A stretch of DNA of 35,839 nucleotides from Bin87 sp034421995 (GTDB taxonomy: Bacteria > Chloroflexota > Dehalococcoidia > Lucifugimonadales > UBA3495). Below, in pieces: positions 7,778 through 14,389 of the stretch. Below the pieces are notes generated by a model. The model was not told where the DNA came from and made no database searches. It was given only the letters and a program-made list of their open reading frames with translations. The stretch lies in the NCBI GenBank assembly GCA_034421995.1, contig DAOUJY010000143.1:1-35839 (forward strand), read 5' to 3'. The first letter of the stretch is position 1. Each line of letters starts with the position of its first letter. The position numbers and the translations under genes are program-made.

Positions 7778-8206
7778 TTATTCGTCCGCGGGCTGGCAGG
7801 CGCGGCACCAGCCGTGGAAGTCCACCCGCTGCCACATCACCTGGAAGCGGGTCTCGTTGGACACCTGGTCACGCAGCCGGACAATTATCTCGCTGCTGTC
7901 GTCGGCGTCGGCGATGTTGCCGCAGCCCAAACACACCAGGTTGACGTGGGGCAGCACGTTGCTCTCGTAGCGCGATTGCTTGGCGAAGGGCAGTTCCTGG
8001 ATCAACCCGCTCTTGGACAGCACCCCCAGCGTCGAATAGACGGTGGCCAGGGTCATGGACGGGAAATGCTGTTGCACGCGTTCGTGGATTTGCTGCACCG
8101 TAGGGTGGTCGGTGGAGTTGAGCACGGCCTCGGCTATTGCCAATCGCTGGGGCGTAACCCGCACGCCTCCCTGGCGAAGCTGCTGCACAACGGCGCTCTG
8201 TATCAT
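7778..8206 (-). CDS. Fur-family (Fur/PerR) metal- or peroxide-sensing repressor
   Basis: The 142-residue protein has the Fur layout: an N-terminal winged helix (RVTPQRLAIAEAVL, HPTVQQIHERVQQHFP, TLATVYSTLGVLSKSGLIQEL), then the regulatory domain with HVNLVCLGCG (Cys92, Cys95) and a second structural-zinc pair, Cys134 and Cys137, near the end. Sequence alone does not separate Fur, Zur and PerR. I chose the ATG at 8206 because GGAGG lies 7 nt upstream; the open frame to 8347 lacks one. A sigma70-type promoter is 68 nt upstream and a 7-1-7 Fur-like box lies farther out. The VOC gene is in the same transcript. Confidence 0.92.
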   Translation of the reverse strand: MIQSAVVQQLRQGGVRVTPQRLAIAEAVLNSTDHPTVQQIHERVQQHFPSMTLATVYSTLGVLSKSGLIQELPFAKQSRYESNVLPHVNLVCLGCGNIADADDSSEIIVRLRDQVSNETRFQVMWQRVDFHGWCRACQPADE

Positions 8207-8273
8207 GGGTGCCCTCCGCGATACTGCCCCAACACGTACCGTAGGAACCGCGCCAGCAGCATCGTATTGAGCG

Positions 8274-8302
8274 AGTATAGCACCGGGGTTTTGGAGCGGC
8301 AA
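8274..8302 (-). promoter_or_regulatory. Promoter of the Fur-family gene
   Basis: On the minus strand TTGCCG (8302-8297), a 17-nt spacer and TATACT (8279-8274), extended to TGCTATACT. The predicted leader is about 60 nt. The non-coding region 8207-8519 holds this promoter, a candidate rightward promoter and a Fur-like box. Confidence 0.6.
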
Positions 8303-8332
8303 ACTGAAGGCTCCGGACGCGGCGCATTTCCA

Positions 8333-8361
8333 TTGACCTGCCGGCAATCCTGTGGCACAAT
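8333..8361 (+). promoter_or_regulatory. Candidate rightward promoter toward otsA
   Basis: TTGACC (8333-8338), a 17-nt spacer and CACAAT (8356-8361). The -10 matches consensus at four of six positions. It would start transcription near 8368, just before the Fur-like box. Confidence 0.35.
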
Positions 8362-8371
8362 TGTCGCAGCA

Positions 8372-8386
8372 TGATAATCATTATTC
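8372..8386. promoter_or_regulatory. Fur/PerR-like operator
   Basis: TGATAAT-C-ATTATTC matches the 7-1-7 Fur-family consensus TGATAATnATTATCA at 12 of 14 arm positions. It lies between the divergent Fur-family gene and otsA, about 70 nt upstream of the fur -35 box and immediately downstream of the candidate otsA promoter. Confidence 0.6.
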
Positions 8387-8519
8387 GGCAAGTGGCCGTA
8401 TCCGATTGACGCCGGACGGTTGGCCCGCGCAGGGCAGGCGTCAGTAATGAATTTCAGTTGGCAGCGGTTGCATCTGATTTGATGCCGGACGGCGCGCCCG
8501 CCGAGGGAGGTTGCCCATT

Positions 8520-10028
8520 ATGTGGACTGGCGATGATTTACAACGACTGGTGAGCCGGGAATTGAGCGACTATCGGCTGATTGTGGTTTCCAACCGGCAG
8601 CCCTATGTCTTCAGGATTGAGAACGGAGCGCCCAAGGGCGAAATGCCCCCTGGCGGACTCACCGCCGCCATTGACCCCCTGATGCGCGCCTGCGGCGGCA
8701 CCTGGATCGCTCAGAGCAGCGGACCCGACGACCGCGCCGCCATGGACGATGAAGGGCGCATCGCCGTTCCATCCGACGCGCCCGCCTACTCCATGCGCTT
8801 GCTCAACCTCAGCGAAGAGGAGAACAACGGCTTCTATTACGGATTTTCCAACGAAGGGCTTTGGCCGCTGTGCCACATCGCCTACACCGAGCCGGTGTTC
8901 GACTCGGAGCACTACGGCTTCTACCAATCGGTCAACAGACGTTTCGCCGACCTGGTGCTAGACGAAATCAGCGACGACCCGGCCATCGTCCTCATCCAGG
9001 ACTATCACCTGGCACTGCTGCCCCGATATATCCGCGAGGTCAATCCCGACGCCATCATCGGCCAGTTCTGGCATATCCCCTGGCCCAATCCCGACATCCT
9101 GCGCATCTGCCCGTGGCAGGACGAAATCCTGGACGGGATGCTGGGGAACGACCTGCTGGGCTTCCACCTCTCCGGCGACTGCCAGAACTTCATCAGCTGC
9201 GTTGACGCCAACCTGGACGCCCAGGCGGACCCGGAGTACGGCCTGATCGACTACCGCAACGAGACCACTCTGGTTAGGCCCTTCCCCATCAGCATCGACT
9301 TCGACAATCTGGACGCCGAGGCCCGAACGGAAGAGGTTGAACTGGAGATGAAACGCCTCTCCCGCGAGCTGGGACTGAACCGGGGGCGCATCCTGGGGCT
9401 GGGCATCGACCGGCAGGACTACACCAAGGGCATACCCCACCGGTTGCGGGCGGTGGAGCGGCTCTTCGAGAAGTGGCCCCAGTACCGGGGCCGGCTGGTG
9501 TTCCTGCAAGCCGGCGCCACCAGCCGCACCAATATCGATTCCTATATGCAGCTCACCATCGACATCGAGGCCACCGTCAACCGCATCAACGAGCGGTTCG
9601 GCCACGACGGCTGGCAGCCGGTGCTGTACTGGCCCACGTCGCTGCCGTCGGCCACCTTCTCGGCGCTGCGCCGGCTGGCGAGCTTCTGCGCCGAAAGCAG
9701 CCTCCACGACGGCATGAACCTGGTGGCCAAGGAGTACGTGGCCTCCCGGGTGGACGAGGACGGCGTGCTGATCCTCAGCGCCTTCGCCGGCGCCGCCCAG
9801 GAGCTTACCGGCTCGCTCATCATCAACCCCTACGCTACCGAGCAGTTCGCTGACGCCATCCACCAAGCGCTCATCATGGACGAAACGGAACGCCGCATCC
9901 GGATGCGCCAGATGCGCAACACGGTGCAGGAGAACAACATCTACAAATGGGCCGGGCGCATCATGATGCACCTGATGCAGGCCAGCACTCCCGACCACGC
10001 CCGCCTGACCACCGCGACCACGGCGTAA
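8520..10028 (+). CDS. otsA: Trehalose-6-phosphate synthase (GT20)
   Basis: The 502-residue protein joins a nucleotide-sugar glucose to glucose-6-phosphate. It carries the GT20 landmarks in order: VVSNRQPYV, PGGLTAAIDPLM, IQDYHLALLPRYIRE, FWHIPWPNPDILRICPW, LLGFH, GIDRQDYTKGIPHRLRA (phosphate-binding Arg/Lys) and DGMNLVAKEYVASR, then an LSAFAGAAQEL donor-binding end. I chose the ATG at 8520, 9 nt after GGGAGG; the TTG at 8511 abuts the ribosome site. otsB follows after 11 bp, so trehalose is made in two steps from one transcript. The donor (UDP-, ADP- or GDP-glucose) cannot be read off. Confidence 0.95.
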   Translation: MWTGDDLQRLVSRELSDYRLIVVSNRQPYVFRIENGAPKGEMPPGGLTAAIDPLMRACGGTWIAQSSGPDDRAAMDDEGRIAVPSDAPAYSMRLLNLSEEENNGFYYGFSNEGLWPLCHIAYTEPVFDSEHYGFYQSVNRRFADLVLDEISDDPAIVLIQDYHLALLPRYIREVNPDAIIGQFWHIPWPNPDILRICPWQDEILDGMLGNDLLGFHLSGDCQNFISCVDANLDAQADPEYGLIDYRNETTLVRPFPISIDFDNLDAEARTEEVELEMKRLSRELGLNRGRILGLGIDRQDYTKGIPHRLRAVERLFEKWPQYRGRLVFLQAGATSRTNIDSYMQLTIDIEATVNRINERFGHDGWQPVLYWPTSLPSATFSALRRLASFCAESSLHDGMNLVAKEYVASRVDEDGVLILSAFAGAAQELTGSLIINPYATEQFADAIHQALIMDETERRIRMRQMRNTVQENNIYKWAGRIMMHLMQASTPDHARLTTATTA

Positions 10029-10039
10029 CTTCCTATCCG

Positions 10040-10819
10040 ATGCCTGAGACCGGCGCCAACCTGCTCAGTCTGGCCGCAGCGCATCCACACCTACTCCTGC
10101 TGCTCGATTTCGACGGAACGCTCTCGGAAATAGCGCCCAACCCGGAGGCGGCCGTCCTGCGTCCGGGGAACAAGGCCCTTTTGGACGGTTTGGTCAGTCA
10201 TCCGAAATGCACAGTAGGCGTGATCAGCGGCCGCGCGTTGGACGATGTATCCCAGAAGGTCGGGGTTCGAGGTCTGGTGTACGCCGGGAATCACGGCCTG
10301 GAAATCGACGGCCCTGACCTGCAATACCTGCACCCTGACGTTGAGGCGGCGTTGCCGGCCATCGCCCGGGCTGCGGGGGAGATGCACGCCGCCCTGGCCC
10401 CCATGCCCGGCGCGTTCGTGGAGAACAAGACCCTGACGCTGACGGTCCACTACCGACTGACGCCCGAGGAATATCACGAAGCCGTGGCCTCCATCTTCCA
10501 CGACGCTGCGCAGCCGCTGGTGTCCGCGGGCGTGTGCCGGGTCACCACCGCGAAATCAGCCCTGGAACTGCGGCCGGCAGTGGATTGGGACAAAGGGCGG
10601 GCGCTGCTGCTGATCCGTTCTCGTTCGGCTCACGATGCCTTTACCATCTACATTGGCGACGACGCCACCGACGAGGACGCATTCCGGGCCGCGCAAGACA
10701 TGGCCGGGGCCGGGGTTTTCGTGGGTCCGGTTGATGCGGACACGTGCGCCCGCTGGCGACTGAATACGCCGGCGGACGTTACCCAAGCATTGGCTGAATT
10801 GTCAGAATCAGGATTTTAA
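10040..10819 (+). CDS. otsB: Trehalose-6-phosphate phosphatase (HAD superfamily)
   Basis: The 259-residue protein has the HAD catalytic motif LLDFDGTLSE (nucleophile Asp23, acid/base Asp25), motif II VISGR, the cap segment AGNHGLEI, a lysine in the later region, and GDDATDEDAFRA as motif IV. It hydrolyses trehalose-6-phosphate to trehalose. The ATG is 11 bp after the otsA stop. The last codons (SESGF) and the stop are read from palindromic repeat copy B, so the native C-terminus seems to have been replaced by repeat sequence. Confidence 0.93.
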   Translation: MPETGANLLSLAAAHPHLLLLLDFDGTLSEIAPNPEAAVLRPGNKALLDGLVSHPKCTVGVISGRALDDVSQKVGVRGLVYAGNHGLEIDGPDLQYLHPDVEAALPAIARAAGEMHAALAPMPGAFVENKTLTLTVHYRLTPEEYHEAVASIFHDAAQPLVSAGVCRVTTAKSALELRPAVDWDKGRALLLIRSRSAHDAFTIYIGDDATDEDAFRAAQDMAGAGVFVGPVDADTCARWRLNTPADVTQALAELSESGF

Positions 10820-10881
10820 GATTGCCGGATTGTCAGGATTAGGGGAAGATAGTCCCGAAAATCCTGAAATCCGGTAAATCC
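10801..10881. repeat. Palindromic repeat, copy B (right arm decayed)
   Basis: The left arm GTCAGAATCAGGATTT (10801-10816) is intact and overlaps the end of otsB. The right part keeps ATCCTGAAATCCGGTAAATCC, but the terminal arm is replaced by sequence containing a CCGCC-TCT-GGCGG hairpin (10884-10896). Confidence 0.7.
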
Positions 10882-10926
10882 TTCCGCCTCTGGCGGATGA
10901 CGAATTCCAAAGAGGAACTAGCCCTG

Positions 10927-11643
10927 ATGCCTGAACAAGATTCCCTGCGCCGAACGGCTCTCATTTTGGTGTTGGTCGGTCTGGTGTGGAACCTGGCCGA
11001 GGCTGTGGTTGCTTTCTGGGCGGGCGCTCTGGCCGGCAGCGTGGTTCTCCTGGCCTTCGGGGCGGACAGCATCATCGAACTGTTCGCCGGTGGGGTCATG
11101 GTCTGGCGATTGTCCAGGGAGCAGGACGGCATGGATGACGAGGAGGCGGAAGGTAAAGCGCAGAAACTGATCGGCCTAACCTTCTTTCTGCTGGCGGCCT
11201 ATGTCGTGGTCCATTCCGGGTCCAGCCTGCTGGGGTGGCTGCCGCGGCCGGAACCGAGCCTGGTTGGCGTTGGGATTGCGGTGGTCAGCGCCGTGGTCAT
11301 GACCGGCCTGTACGTGGCCAAGATGCGCGTCGCCGCTCGGATGCAGTCTCGGTCGTTGCGAGCGGAGGCGGTGGAAAGCCTGTTCTGTGACCTTCAGGAT
11401 CTGGCCGTTCTGATCGGGCTGGGGTTCAACGTGCTGCTTTCCTGGTGGTGGGCCGACCCGGTGGCGTCTCTGATTTTGATCCCGTTCTTCATCAAGGAGG
11501 GCAGAGAAAACTTCTTCGGACACGAGCACGAACACGAACACGGAGATGATTGGGCGAATGCCGCCAAAACAGCATGGGTCTGCTTCTGCCGGAGTTGTTT
11601 CTACGGCCTTGCGATCTGTCGATCAGCCTGCTGCCGGGCCTAA
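10927..11643 (+). CDS. Cation diffusion facilitator-like transporter with His-rich tail
   Basis: The 238-residue protein has about six hydrophobic helices. Helix 2 carries FGADSIIELFAGGV and helix 5 AEAVESLFCDLQDLAVLIG, which resemble the paired metal-site helices of CDF transporters. The usual cytoplasmic domain is replaced by a short HEHEHEHGDDW stretch, a likely metal-binding tail. The final 25 residues are unusually Cys-rich (CFCRSC, CRSACC). CDF proteins export divalent metal by proton antiport. I prefer the ATG at 10927 (AGAGGA 10 nt upstream) over 10897, which lies next to repeat copy B. Confidence 0.7.
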   Translation: MPEQDSLRRTALILVLVGLVWNLAEAVVAFWAGALAGSVVLLAFGADSIIELFAGGVMVWRLSREQDGMDDEEAEGKAQKLIGLTFFLLAAYVVVHSGSSLLGWLPRPEPSLVGVGIAVVSAVVMTGLYVAKMRVAARMQSRSLRAEAVESLFCDLQDLAVLIGLGFNVLLSWWWADPVASLILIPFFIKEGRENFFGHEHEHEHGDDWANAAKTAWVCFCRSCFYGLAICRSACCRA

Positions 11644-11677
11644 CTAAAGCCGGGCGTACGAATGGCAAGCGCACTTG

Positions 11678-11686
11678 TGCTATCAT
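11678..11686 (+). promoter_or_regulatory. Extended -10 promoter for the HAD gene
   Basis: TGCTATCAT lies 62 nt before the ATG at 11748, in the gap after the transporter gene. No strong -35 is visible, as is common for extended -10 promoters. Confidence 0.45.
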
Positions 11687-11747
11687 TGGCGGCGGCAACC
11701 TTGGGTCATTAAGGCCAGTCTTCCGTTGCGCCGCTGTTTCGACTTCC

Positions 11748-12476
11748 ATGATTGAGGCCATTTTCTTTGACTTTTACAACACTCTGGTCCGGTTCTGGCC
11801 GCCGCTGCCCCAGATCCAGCACGCCGCCTGCCAGAACCTGGGCATCCGCGTGCCCCCGGAAAACCTGGCGCGCGGTTACGCCATAGCCGACCTGTATTTC
11901 AACGAGGAAAACCACCGTCTGCCCCTGGGCGAACGGGATGCCGCCGGACGGGATGAGTTTTTCGCCCGTTACGAGCAGATCATCCTGGAAGAAGCCGGCG
12001 TAGCCGTATCGCTGCGCATGGCCAAGCAGATCTGGGATATGGCCATCTCCGTGCCCAAGGAATTCGTGGAGTTCGAGGAAACTCGGCCGGTCCTGGCCGA
12101 GTTGAAGCGACGGGGCTACCGGCTGGCCGTGCTCACCAATCTGCGGCGCGACATGGACGAACTCACCGAACAGCTGGATATCCGCCAGTACCTGGAGTTC
12201 TCCATCACGGGCCGGGAGGTCGGCGAAAAGCCGGCCACCGCCATCTTCGAAGCCGGTCTCAAACGCATGGGCGTAAGCCCGGACCGGGCGATGCACGTCG
12301 GCGACCAACCCCGCTCTGACGTTGAAGGCGCGCGGGAAGCCGGCCTGCACCCGGTCCTGATCGACCGGGGCGGCTTCCACAGCAACGTCACCGGCTGCGA
12401 ACACATCGACAGTCTGGAGGGACTGTATCCGTTGCTGGACCGGCTGGCGTCCTGCCCGGCCGGCGGCCAACCATAA
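11748..12476 (+). CDS. HAD-superfamily (HAD-IA) hydrolase
   Basis: The 242-residue protein has all four HAD motifs: FFDFYNTL near the start (nucleophile Asp and acid/base at the DxYxT form), LAVLTN, the Lys in REVGEKPATAIFEAGLKRMG, and HVGDQPRSDVEGAREAG. The cap between motifs I and II is helical, as in subclass IA (phosphoglycolate phosphatase and haloacid dehalogenase relatives). DFYNT with Tyr where many have Asp is also found in family members acting on phosphate esters. The substrate is unknown. The selenoprotein candidate starts 49 bp downstream. Confidence 0.85.
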   Translation: MIEAIFFDFYNTLVRFWPPLPQIQHAACQNLGIRVPPENLARGYAIADLYFNEENHRLPLGERDAAGRDEFFARYEQIILEEAGVAVSLRMAKQIWDMAISVPKEFVEFEETRPVLAELKRRGYRLAVLTNLRRDMDELTEQLDIRQYLEFSITGREVGEKPATAIFEAGLKRMGVSPDRAMHVGDQPRSDVEGAREAGLHPVLIDRGGFHSNVTGCEHIDSLEGLYPLLDRLASCPAGGQP

Positions 12477-12525
12477 GCATTATTCGGGATCGACCCGTAA
12501 CCCACAACCCACCGGAGGCGCTGAC

Positions 12526-13182
12526 ATGACCACCCAACCGCCGGCACACAGCCATCCCGACGATCCCAACCCGGTTCACGTCATCGTCTGGTACGACTAC
12601 GTTTGACCCTGGTGCTATGTCGGCCTGGAACGCGTCGACAAACTGGCTGAAGAATACGACATCACCGTTGAAGGCCGGGCCTATCTGCTGCGCCCGGATA
12701 CCCCTCCGGAGGGACGGGTTCGCGAGGCGCGCCCCGGCGAATCGGAGGACGAGCTCTCCGACCCCCTGCGCGCCCACGCCCGCGAGGCCAACCTGATCAT
12801 GCGCCCGCCGCGCTACACCCACAACAGCCTCAAGTCCCTGCAAGCCACCGAGTACGCCCAGGAGCAGGGCAAGTTCATGGAGTACCACCACGCCGCCTAC
12901 GAAGCCTACTGGGACCAGCGCGCCGACCTGGGCGATACGTCAGTGCTGGCCGACATCGGCGCCAGCGTGGGCCTGGACGGCGCCGAGCTGAAGGAACGGG
13001 TGGAGTCGGGCCACTACGCCCAGAAGGTCGTGGACCAGTATCACGAGGCGCTGGGCTATGGCATCCGGGGGATACCCACCTTCGTCTTCGACAACCTGCT
13101 GTTCACCGGCGCGCAACCCTACGAGGTTTTCCAGCGGGTGATGGACAAGGCCCTGGAGAACCGCGCCGCCGCCGAGGGATAG
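12526..13182 (+). CDS. DsbA/FrnE-like oxidoreductase, candidate selenoprotein (UPWC active site)
   Basis: Read through one in-frame TGA at 12604-12606, this gene encodes 218 residues of the DsbA-type FrnE/HCCA-isomerase fold. The order is an N-terminal strand VIVWYDYV, the redox motif, a helical insert (HNSLKSLQATEYA, FMEYHHAAYEAYW), the cis-proline loop GIRGIPTFVFDN and a C-terminal helix. Homologues normally read CPWCYVG; here the first Cys codon is TGA, giving U27-P-W-C30. Selenocysteine at a redox Cys is the classic selenoprotein signature, and the frame is clean before and after it. GGAGG lies 8 nt before the ATG at 12526. A small hairpin follows the TGA. The alternative is a single-base nonsense mutation or base-call error (TGC or TGT to TGA). 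No sel genes are in the window. Confidence 0.75.
12618..12640 (+). promoter_or_regulatory. Candidate bacterial SECIS hairpin
   Basis: TGTCGGC (12618-12624) can pair with GTCGACA (12634-12640), with one G-U pair and a 9-nt loop. The loop begins 19 nt after the in-frame TGA, the distance range expected for bacterial SECIS elements. The fold is short and could occur by chance. Confidence 0.35.
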
Positions 13183-13194
13183 AGGCGGGCCGTC

Positions 13195-13809
13195 GTGACC
13201 ACGCCGACAGTTGCAACATCCTCTCCGTCCGCATCCCCGGCGAAAGCGCCGGCGGGGCCAACCCGCCGGCGCTTCACCGTGGCCGAGTACTACGCCATGG
13301 CCGACGCCGGCATCCTGTCGGAAAACGACCGCGTTGAGCTGCTGGACGGAGACCTGATAATTATGCCGCCAATTGGAGACTGGCACGCCGCCAAAGTCAA
13401 TTTGTTCACAAACGTCTTTCCGCCGCAGTTGCAGGGGCGAGCCGTCGTAAGCATTCAGAACCCGACGCGCCTGAACGATAGCAACGAACCCGAGCCGGAC
13501 GTGATGTTGTTGCGGTGGCGCGATGATTTTTACCAGGACGGGCATCCAAGACCGGCCGACGTGTTGCTGTTGATTGAGGTATCCGACACCACCGTTGACT
13601 ATGACCGGAACGAAAAACTGCCGCTTTATGCCCAGGCCGGCATCCCTGAATTGTGGATTGTCAACCGACCGGCCGGCCGCATTGAAGCCCACACTGATCC
13701 ATCCGGCAACGAGTACGCGACGGTACGTTACTTTGGTTCTGGGGAAACTATTGCTCCCCAGGCGTTTCCCGACATTGTTCTGGAAGTCAACCGAATTATC
13801 CGAGAGTAG
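13195..13809 (+). CDS. Uma2-family (DUF820) endonuclease-like protein
   Basis: The 204-residue protein begins with a low-complexity Ala/Ser/Pro tail, then the Uma2 core: RRFTVAEYYAMADAGIL, DRVELLDGDLIIMPPIG, the Asp in NEPEPDVMLLRW, the Glu in LLLIEVSDTTVDYDRNEK with its Lys, and GIPELWIVNRPAG. These are the expected PD-(D/E)xK positions, so it may be catalytically competent. It starts with GTG 12 bp after the selenoprotein candidate and probably shares its mRNA, though a functional link is not evident. Confidence 0.87.
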   Translation: MTTPTVATSSPSASPAKAPAGPTRRRFTVAEYYAMADAGILSENDRVELLDGDLIIMPPIGDWHAAKVNLFTNVFPPQLQGRAVVSIQNPTRLNDSNEPEPDVMLLRWRDDFYQDGHPRPADVLLLIEVSDTTVDYDRNEKLPLYAQAGIPELWIVNRPAGRIEAHTDPSGNEYATVRYFGSGETIAPQAFPDIVLEVNRIIRE

Positions 13810-13825
13810 CGTCTCTTGGCTCACA

Positions 13826-13855
13826 TTGCCCGCCCGCCGCTGCCTGTGCTAGACT
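13826..13855 (+). promoter_or_regulatory. Promoter of the NuoE-led operon
   Basis: TTGCCC (13826-13831), an 18-nt spacer and TAGACT (13850-13855), extended to TGCTAGACT. The NuoE-like start codon is 39 nt downstream of the -10 box. Confidence 0.5.
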
Positions 13856-13893
13856 GGCGCCGTTCCAATTCGCATTTGTAACGGATTTCACAA

Positions 13894-14373
13894 ATGGACG
13901 ACGCTACCCGCGACCTGATTGACGCCGCTGTTAACAATCAGCCGCAGAGCACCGTCACCGTCCTGTCCTCGCTGCTGGCTGTTGAGGACGCCATCGGGTA
14001 CATACCCCAGGAGGCGGTGGAAGCGGTTGCTGCGCGCATGGACGCCACCATCAACGACGTCTGGGCAGTTGCCACCTTCTACCCCAACTTTCGCTTTGAC
14101 CCTCCCACCGAACACCGCATTGAAGTTTGCTGGGGGCCGTCCTGCCACGTGATGGGCGCCACGGCCATCATCGCCGCCGCCCAGGATGCCCTGGGCCTGT
14201 CCGACGAGGGCGACACCCCCGACGCCAAGGCCACCCTGCGCTACAACACCTGCCTGGGGGCCTGTGCCCACGCTCCCGTCATGGCAATTGACCACCACCT
14301 GGCCGGGCGCATCACGCCCGATACCGCCAGGGACAGGATCGCCGCTGCTCTTGCCGCCCCGGCGGCCCACTGA
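13894..14373 (+). CDS. NuoE-like [2Fe-2S] thioredoxin-fold subunit
   Basis: The 159-residue protein has the NuoE/HndA/HoxE pattern. A helical N-terminus (LLAVEDAIGYIPQEAVEAVA, the usual region preceding DVWAVATFYPNF) is followed by the four cluster ligands in CWGPSC (Cys-x4-Cys) and CLGAC (Cys-x3-Cys). It would hold the [2Fe-2S] cluster next to the FMN site of the NuoF-like partner in a soluble NAD(P)H-linked electron-transfer complex. The partner gene follows after 16 bp. It is the first gene of an operon that resumes after the inserted methyltransferase/nuclease pair. Confidence 0.92.
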   Translation: MDDATRDLIDAAVNNQPQSTVTVLSSLLAVEDAIGYIPQEAVEAVAARMDATINDVWAVATFYPNFRFDPPTEHRIEVCWGPSCHVMGATAIIAAAQDALGLSDEGDTPDAKATLRYNTCLGACAHAPVMAIDHHLAGRITPDTARDRIAAALAAPAAH

Positions 14374-14389
14374 ATCTCAGGTTTTCGCC

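Noticed and set aside
7196..8374. Plus-strand frame running through the VOC and Fur genes
   Set aside because: Low-complexity antisense-type translation; the minus strand carries two recognisable genes.
8511..8519. TTG at 8511 as the otsA start
   Set aside because: It directly abuts the GGGAGG ribosome site; the ATG at 8520 has proper spacing.
12526..13182. Calling the DsbA-like gene a plain pseudogene because of the internal TGA
   Set aside because: The TGA falls exactly at the redox Cys codon, with intact frame and ribosome site, which fits selenocysteine better than random decay; the pseudogene option is kept as the alternative.
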